From positions 981,574 to 1,010,365 of the forward strand of contig NW_001865048.1 of assembly GCF_000002865.3 (NCBI RefSeq): DNA of 28,792 nt, given 5' to 3'. Under the pieces are notes generated by a model. That model was not told where the DNA came from, ran no database searches, and worked only from the letters and a program-made list of their open reading frames with translations. Position numbers and translations under genes: made by a program. This document shows, piece after piece, positions 22,201 through 28,792 of the stretch. This DNA is from Monosiga brevicollis MX1. Taxonomy: Eukaryota > Opisthokonta > Choanoflagellata > Craspedida > Salpingoecidae. How positions within the stretch are numbered: position 1 is the first letter of the stretch; each line of letters starts with the position of its first letter.

Positions 22201-23579
22201 TCCATTCCAACCGCCACCGAGCCCGGTCCCGCAGGCAAGAGGCCTGCCCTGCATGAATGCTATCTCGCTGCTCATCTGGGGGCTCCGCATTGCGTTTCGC
22301 CGTTCTCGTGGCCTTGTGGGCCACTTCGCTTCCAACGACGCCTTGTCTTACACAGCACGCAACTTGTTCTTTATGCTTCTGACAGGTGCAGCACCAGAGG
22401 CGAGCGGGCCCGTGCTGCAGCAGCCGGTCTCGGCGGCAAGTGCGACAGATGGCAAAGACATCAACCTGGAGGAGCATGAATACGTGGGCTGGTGGAGCGC
22501 CGAGTTATTGGACCACGAGGAAGGCGAAGATGAGTCGCGCAAGTCGTTTACCGTCTACGTACTCAAGATTCGCTTCCAATCGGAGACCACCGGGGAGATT
22601 CGCGAATGGATTTGCAAGCGGCGCTACAGCGAGTTTGACAACTTTACCAACCGGGTACGTGGCTTTTCTTGTGCGCGAGGCGATTTCCTTAGGTGCATGC
22701 GATGCGAATTAACCCACCTTCACCTCAAATTGTGGTCAACTTGCCGCCGTGGCCTTTTGCAGCTCAAGGGGCTTTATCCCGATCTCAAGAGCCGCTTGAA
22801 CTTGCCGAAAAAGAAGCTTATGGGTCGCAAAAACTCGGAGTTTGTGGAGAAACGCCAGTCCGGACTGCGCACATGGCTCAAGGAGCTGCTCAGCGTAGAC
22901 ACCCTGAAAAAACGTAAAGAGCTGCAAAAGGTCAGCACTTGCTCCCTGCAAGGTCCACCTCATCAAAGCCATCGAGTGCCAAGCTGAACTCGAACACGTA
23001 CGCTGACACCGTCATATCACGGCAACTGGTTTTACATGCAGGAAATTGCCATTTTTTTGCGCGAGGGTACCTTTGAAAAAACCAACGTGTCTTTTGCGTC
23101 CAAAGTTCTTGGTCGCCACCGAGTATGGCTCTTCGCGCTCCCTTGATCACATCAGTCGTATGCGAGCGGTATGGCAATATGAAAACCTCACCTGACGCGT
23201 GTGCTTGACACTATTTTTGCGTCCTATGTGCTAGACGACAAGCATCCGCTCTGAGGAGGAGCACGACTCGGATGAGCAAAATTTGACGGAAGTACGAGCG
23301 TCGTGTCCATGTTATCACCTTATTTTGAACCAATCTGATATCGCATCCTTTGACATGGTGCTTGTGCTGACACTGGCTGTGTTCCTGTTGCCCACTCGAA
23401 ACTTGTGCACCCCTATGCAATGTAGAGCTTGCAAAAGGACAACCTGTTGAGCATTTTGCTGCGCGTGGCAGAGGTGGTGTTTGAGCTCAATGCCAATCCG
23501 GTACGCATTGAAAACCAAAGTCACGAGGGGTGCCGCAACTCATATCTTGCTCTTGTTCCTCATCATGGCCTGACTGCCG

Positions 23580-23614
<35 letters not shown>

Positions 23615-24282
23615 GGCTGCGACGTCGTGTGATGGGGATGCTCGAGACCTTTGTGACGGCCACGTATGGTTCGAGCATCAATCGCAAGGTCGGCGCCGCG
23701 ATTGATGCCGCTTTTGCGCCGGATCAGGTGGCCGCGTGGGTCACGCAGTATCAAGAAGCCACCTGGCCCAATGACACGCTGGCCGTTGAGTTTCCCCCAC
23801 GCACCCAGGTAAGCTTGGCAGTCTTTGCGAAACCATGCCGAGAACACTGGGGAGGCCTGTATTCGGATGTGCGCATGTGTCTGATTTGGCCTTTTTTTGG
23901 TGGCAGGATGCACGTGCCCTCACACGCCTTGAGGCTCGTCTGAAGCTACTGGGCTGCCTTCCCGATGAGGTCAAGGGCATTATTGGCCGCGAAACTGCCA
24001 AGCGCGGCGTTATGAGGTATGTCGACTTTGCTGACCGTGAACTCAACTCATTTTAATTTTGAAGAAGAGGGATGATTCGCTGCTGCAATTTGAGCGTACC
24101 TACCTAATGTACTACATGCACCTGCCTTGTCTGCACTGCGCAGTGTGTTTGACATGCTGCAGTATGCAGCGTTGAACAAACGCTTGTTTTATCAGCTTTT
24201 GGAGGCATTTATCATCAAGTTGTTTCCGGGCAACAAGCTTGAGGCGGCGTTTAATCGGTTCCATGCGGCGCATTGCAAATGA
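19260..24282 (+). CDS. Sorting nexin with TM, PXA, RGS, PX and nexin-C domains (SNX25/SNX13-like), about 860 aa
   Basis: Endosomal/ER membrane protein family; RGS acts on G-alpha, PX binds phosphoinositides. Exons: 19260-19313, 19452-(about 19558 or 19586), 19880-19954, 20039-20314, 20405-20489, 20598-20686, 20838-21053, 21375-21611, 21694-21768, 21874-21993, 22090-22234, 22386-22654, 22763-22930, 23042-23122, 23235-23291, 23426-23500, 23614-23808, 23907-24016, 24144-24282. From 19880 the frame is continuous for 803 residues if 21054-21374 is one intron. A hydrophobic anchor follows the start. PXA: LRDYLEWWF, YLRDVSEMLLYLLLP, DGDYIN. RGS: YFEEFMLAKEQSHLLAFW to YPEFLKSDAYDR. PX: WICKRRYSEFDNF with LPKKKLMG. 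An acidic EEEHDSDE segment and nexin-C (TYGSSINRKV, TWPNDTLA) follow. The IQAT and GWWSAELL contexts favour SNX25 over SNX13. Unresolved: the exon(s) between 19452 and 19880 (one option ends at CAG/GTCAGC 19559 and adds 19739-19766), and a possible exon at about 21125-21172. The stop is 31 bp from the opposing PXK-like stop. Confidence 0.88.
23581..23610. repeat. (TG)15 tract directly before a 3' splice site
   Basis: Fifteen uninterrupted TG dinucleotides end directly at the CAG acceptor of sorting-nexin exon 23614-23808, taking the place of a normal polypyrimidine tract. The intron (23501-23613) is only 113 bp, so the tract fills over a quarter of it. Confidence 0.95.
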
Positions 24283-24313
24283 TCTGTTCCCGTGTTGAGC
24301 CTTCATGGGCTTG

Positions 24314-27300
24314 TTATAGGAGGGGCCCGCTGCGGTCGTTTGTTTCGGCCTTTTTCAACCCGCGTTTGCTAAATGACTGAATCGATCCCAACAGTGCGCC
24401 ACGTCCCGGGTCACCGCCAGCTGACGGTGTCGGGGCTGGAGGAGGTGGAGCAGGGGCCGATGTTGGAGCCGAGGCCGGTACGGGAGGTGCCGGAGCTGGT
24501 GCTGGTGCCGGGGGAGCCGGAGCCGCCGAAGGTGCAACAGGAGCTGAAGCCGACGCCGAAGTCGAGGTCGAGGCCGTGGAAGTTGACACCATATCAGACT
24601 ACAAAAACGTGCGTTTGCATGTGCATGGCAGTGAGGGGCGCGTTGCACGATGAAACAAGGGGCGAGTGGGAAAACAGGGAAAATGCGAGTGGTGAGTCGC
24701 TGGGGTCAGCAAAAGGGGATCACATCTCAGACCTGTGGACGAGGGTTGGAGACGGAGGGGGCCGGTGCCACGAAACTACCCAGTTCATGCGTCTGAAAGA
24801 TTGGCGGTGAGACAAGTCGCATTCCAAAGCACCGGGGACGCGAGCGAACATCGATGTGTACATCGTACCGAGCCATTGTTGGTGCGCACTTGGCGGCTGA
24901 GTTCTCTGTCGCGCTGGCGACTACGTTTTTCTTCGTCACGCACTTGCTCGTCCTGACGCTTGCGTGCCATGAGCTGAGAAAAGCTGGGGGTGAGAAGCAC
25001 ATTTGAAAACAAACACCAAACAAATTGGGAGTTGCCGCCAAGGTGCCACGTCTCACCTGAGCTTGTTGCTCACGCAAGACCTGGTGAGCGCTCGTTTGTG
25101 CTGACGCCAAGGCGTCGCGTACACGTGCGCTCAACTGTGCCATAAATAACAAGAGCATCAAGGTACCCGAGGACGGGAACAAGGTCAGAAGAGCCAGAGT
25201 CGAAAAGGAAGCTGGCACACTCATAGTCGGCAGGAAGGAAGCGGACAGGGCCCAGGACCCACCTTAAAGCTGCCACGCTCAACAGCCCCGAGATTGACGT
25301 CCTTGAAGTAGGGCATGGCCAAAAGTTGGGAGACTGTGGGAAGGCTACGCACACCACGGGGCGAGAGCAGCAGTTCCAGGATTTCCTTATGGGGTCCACT
25401 CGGTAGGGCCTCATCGAGGGTCAATTGACCGAGCGGGCGGCCAAACACCATCTATTCGGTCCAAGGAAGCCATGATGGCGTTCAGACTCGGTGCTGACTG
25501 CCTGGGCCTTGATGCGTGCAGGCAAGGCGTGCACAAGGGGTGGGTGGGCAAGTGCGCACCTCAAAGAGCACATGCCCGAAGCAGTAGACATCCCGGCGCT
25601 CAAGGGTATTGACTTTTTTGAGTTGCTTGACGTGGCCGTCGTAAAAGCCAGAAATGCCTGCTCATATGGAAAATCCATGAGGTCAGTGCAAAAGGGAGAT
25701 GGGGTGCAACGGTTCATTTACCTAGGATGCCTGTTTCAATATCCGTCAGGTGCACGAGCTGATCGCTCACCACCATTATGTTACCTGTGAAAAAAACGAG
25801 AGCATGAGTGGACCAGGTGCATTAGCATGGATGAATAGGAAGAAGCAAGCCGGCCATGGGTGGTGGTGGTGGTGGTGTACGCAGGGCGCCAACCAGAATG
25901 AATGTGGCCAAGAGGGATGTTTTTGGCGTGACAGAAAGATATGGCCTCTAGAATTTGGCGTCCGTAGAGCTTTGTACGGCGCTCGTCAAAGGGTTTGTAT
26001 TTGGTGCAACAGTACTTTTTCACGAAGCTTTCCTATCAATAGGGTGAACAGCAGCAGAATAGGGTGAAACGGGAGCTGACCCATCTGGGCAGGTGCGGAA
26101 AGCGTGATGCTGCATGGGGTCGTTTGGCCACTGTTCCTCCAAAGCTTGGGCCGGATCTAGTGGAGCGCGAGCGTCAAAGGAGGGCCAACCTGTGGGTTTT
26201 TGTTTTTGCAAACATGATCACGGATGGAGCCTTTGGGATAGAGGTTGCGGACGACGACGGCGTTGAGACCCGAGGCCTCATGGATGCCTCCGAAAATGGC
26301 AGGGGCAATGAAGGGATGTGATATGCCAGCAAGATATTTGAGGGCGCTGGCGAGGGCACCCGCCTCAACGTGGGGATGGCCCCCGACGCGTGTCTGGGTG
26401 AAAGTAGGCGTACGGAAAACCAGACCCAAAGGCGTGAGGCAGCGCTGTCTAGGGCTGGGCACGCGGGTGATGGGGAGGGGGAGCGACGCACCCATGCAAG
26501 GTACTTGGGGCCCTGGCTATCCTGGGTGGCATAGCCTTGGGTCTGGACGAGAACGAATTCCTTGGCGACTCGCCAACCCACGAGTGGGGTATCTTGTTGG
26601 CGCAGCCAGTTGGGATTGCTGCGAAAAAAGAGGCTAACGCCGCGCATATTCTCATCTGCGATTCAGGATTGGTTTGGGTGAGGACGTAGGGCGAGAGATT
26701 GCATGGTGCGGGTGGCAGCTGTAGGGGTAGGAACACAGATAGGATGCCCTGCCTTTGCTGGAATGGCATCTACCTGCAAGGTGATCGGAGACGAGGGTGG
26801 GCAGGAGAAATTGGCGGACAGCCATGTCATGGCGAAGGATGGGATGGCGGGCAAGGGTTTGCAGCATGCCCTGCACGGAAGAGTTATGGAAGATGCACGG
26901 AGGAGGGGAGGAAATTAAATCGGGATAGTTGGACGCGTGCGCAAGGGCTCTGAGGCTTTGAGCAGAGTATTCAGGATGAAAGGGGCTAGCTGCACGGGGC
27001 AGGTACGTACTTCCAGGGCGCGCTTGCGTTCCTCAATGACCGCGGCGGTCTTGTTTCCCATGAAGCGTTTGGGGGGAAGAGGGATATCGACGTTGGTGAG
27101 AGCAGTCACGTGGGCAGCCAGGGCGACGAAATCAGAATAGCGGTGCGGCGCCTGATAACTTTCGCCGAGGACGCCAACAGTGGTTTCGATGAGGTAGACC
27201 TATGCGATGGCACGTCCGAACATGACAAGAAGGGGGAGGGAAGGGGTTGCCCACAAGGCAGGAGGCACGGATCGGGCGGGAGCCGTGAGCCGTGAGCAGC

Positions 27301-27482
27301 AAGGACAGACGCAGGGAAAGGTGTGCGCAGGGGAGGAGAGGGATTGGTCAGGGGAGAGGAGGCACACGTACGATATGGCCCTGATCCTGATGGCTGACAA
27401 TGGTCACGTCGAGCCCGTCCGTCACATCGGGATCCGTCGCTGCGGCAGCCCCAGTGGCCGTGGTACCGGATGGGGCGGCCAT
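24314..27482 (-). CDS. PXK: PXK-like PX / kinase-like / WH2 protein, 573 aa
   Basis: In animals PXK binds phosphoinositides, acts in endosomal trafficking and binds actin. Exons on the minus strand: 27482-27372, 27199-27011, 26870-26774, 26655-26492, 26393-26190, 26032-25894, 25784-25722, 25657-25560, 25451-25263, 25134-25057, 24973-24869, 24598-24314. These total 574 codons in one frame, against 578 aa for human PXK as I recall it. The PX domain (about 24-130) has HRYSDF and the phosphoinositide loop IPLPPKRFMGN. The kinase-like domain (about 134-420) has GWRV, VKKYC, LYGRQILEAI and CFGHVLFEMVFGRP. The catalytic-loop position reads GHIHSGN (298-303), with no HRD Asp, and the DFG position reads DIE (316-318), so it is probably a pseudokinase, as suspected for PXK. 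A basic coiled segment (445-475), an Ala/Pro-rich stretch (484-545) and a WH2-like RGALLGSIQSF end the protein. An in-frame ATG at 27611 could extend the N-terminus, but 27482 (GTCATGGCC) fits the family better. Confidence 0.93.
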
Positions 27483-27704
27483 GACGCCCCCGTCGTCCAG
27501 CCGGGCAGACGTGTGTGTCGTGCACCTCCTCCAACACCCAAGAGCATCCGCGTGACTACCCGAGCACACCACCACCAGCACCGCCCGGCAAAACACAGAG
27601 TGAGAGGTCATCCGCTATTGCTTCATATCACATTGGATCCACTTGTACGAAAAGAGATAGATAGCGGGGGGGGGGGACAGGGAAAGAGTTGTCCATAGCA
27701 GAAG

Positions 27705-27745
27705 CAGAGGCAGAGGCAGAGGCAGAGGCAGAGGCAGAGGCAGAG
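27705..27745. repeat. (AGAGGC)n hexanucleotide array
   Basis: About seven tandem AGAGGC units (TCTGCC on the other strand). It lies 220 bp upstream of the PXK-like start codon, within its presumed promoter or 5' UTR. Confidence 0.9.
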
Positions 27746-28331
27746 GGAGGCGCTGCCGTTTCACTCACACACACATACGCGCGCACGTACTTTTTTATAC
27801 TTTTTGCTTGTCCTCCAGATGCACACACACACACGAAAACACATTCGCTGAATTTTTCTTACATCCGGATGAAAATTTTAAATTTGAGGGGGAGAGAGAG
27901 TTTTAAGAATTGTCAGACGATATAGCGATAACAGTGATAATATGGGCGGGTCTGCTGGGAGATTGGCAGAGACTGGGAAACGCTTGGGGAGAACTGCTTG
28001 TGCAAGCGGCGGCACGCGTCTTTCGCGACCCAGACCCAAAACCAGATGTGTGGGATTCATGTTGATGCAGCACAATGACAAGATGATGCAGTTTATCAGG
28101 TCTCACTCACTAGAGTTACTGTAGCGGATACCATGGTTCCTGCACTTGGAAATTCTGTCCCGCACAGACCTTTTTTTGACAGAGATAGGGAGACCGAGAC
28201 GGCAGAGACATCGAGAGACACCGAGCGACCGAAAAAACAGAGAGCGAGAGCGAGAGGGAGAACGTCGAAGACAATAAACATTATCGAGTGACCGCTTTGA
28301 GGGGTTTATTTATACAGGCAGGAGTAATTGT

Positions 28332-28354
28332 GCGGCGGCGGCGGCGGCGGCGGC
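28332..28354. repeat. (CGG)7 trinucleotide run
   Basis: Seven consecutive CGG units in a GC-rich stretch near the right edge, with no coding context. Confidence 0.85.
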
Positions 28355-28792
28355 TGATCACAAACACGGGACATCCATCTCTTCCCTCTGGATGTCCCCA
28401 CAGAGAGCCCAAAACAAAAGGAACCAATGACGGCTCACACAAAACAAAAACCCGAGCAGACACTTGGGCGTCTTTGCTTCTCTGACACACGTGACGTACG
28501 TCCTGTTTGGCTACACGTTGTCGCCTACGGAGTGGTCGGTCGCAGAGGTATGTCTAGCGTCGGCAGGCAGGCACAGCCCACCGTCGCGAACATGGACGAA
28601 CACGCACCTGAGACGCACCAGACGCGTTGTTACTTCCGAACGGGAGGGCTGCACGTGGGCTCTCGCGCGAGGACGGGTCTTGCGGGTCTTCACCAAACAG
28701 GACGGGCGGGCGCAAGGGTCAGAGGTGCAGCCAGACACGGCGTTTGACGAGCGGCAAGAGCAAGGGCCAGTGTGAGGGTGGTCAGAGGTTTT

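Larger units (their letters stand above)
27483..28792. other. Repeat-rich right flank, no supported gene
   Basis: This is the 5' flank of the PXK-like gene. It contains a G-run (27666-27676), an AGAGGC array, an AT-rich stretch (27850-27945), a GA-rich stretch (28180-28262) and a CGG run. A plus-strand frame at 28464-28547 reads toward GCAGAG/GTATGT, a good donor. It might be an exon of a gene running off the right end, but with no start and no partner it is not called. Confidence 0.4.

Noticed and set aside
23581-23610. Tandem repeats as a possible CRISPR-like array (also 8419-8524 and 27705-27745)
   Set aside because: These are pure micro- or minisatellites without spacers, in a eukaryotic intron or intergenic DNA.

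Overview
The window is eukaryotic nuclear DNA, moderately GC-rich and very intron-dense. Most introns are about 70-320 bp with GT..AG ends. The gene set is animal-like: a BARD1-type RING/ankyrin/BRCT protein, a PXK-type PX-kinase-like/WH2 protein, an RGS-PX sorting nexin of the SNX25/SNX13 type, ribosomal protein eS6, a C2H2 zinc-finger protein and a chromodomain-like/tandem-PHD protein. Animal-type genes combined with short introns and small intergenic gaps suggest a choanoflagellate, Monosiga-like. That is an inference from gene content and structure, not a database match. There are no bacterial operons, CRISPR arrays, IS elements, tRNA or rRNA genes.

Layout: (1) 129-1985, minus, C2H2 zinc-finger protein (7 exons). 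(2) 3019-5933, plus, a 707-aa low-complexity protein with repeated WKR(E) motifs like those of actin/PP1-associated taperin/phostensin proteins (7 exons). (3) 6467-7799, minus, a 270-aa multi-pass membrane protein, TLC-like, with a KxKxx ER-retrieval tail (5 exons). (4) 9184-10631, plus, eS6/RPS6 (3 exons, TOP-like 5' end, AATAAA). (5) 11041-13388, minus, a 562-aa chromodomain-like plus double-PHD protein (5 exons). (6) 14965-18262, plus, a complete 682-aa BARD1-like protein (13 exons). (7) 19260-24282, plus, an SNX25/SNX13-like sorting nexin of about 860 aa (about 19-20 exons, N-terminus and one linker unresolved). (8) 24314-27482, minus, a 573-aa PXK-like protein (12 exons). The last 1.3 kb is repeat-rich and holds no gene I can support.

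I built the gene models by hand. Splice sites were accepted when reading phase was preserved across GT..AG (one GC..AG) and the joined protein followed the remembered family pattern. For genes 1-6 and 8 the summed exon lengths give one uninterrupted frame from ATG to stop. For gene 1 this is the shortest model.

Functional links: genes 5 and 6 are divergent neighbours that both look like chromatin readers. Genes 7 and 8 are both PX-domain endosomal-type proteins lying tail to tail with only 31 bp between their stop codons. The points most worth checking are the pre-animal BARD1 with its histone- and phosphopeptide-pocket residues, the chromo-like/double-PHD architecture with altered zinc ligands, the PXK with an ancestral WH2 tail and a missing catalytic Asp, and the unnamed membrane protein family.
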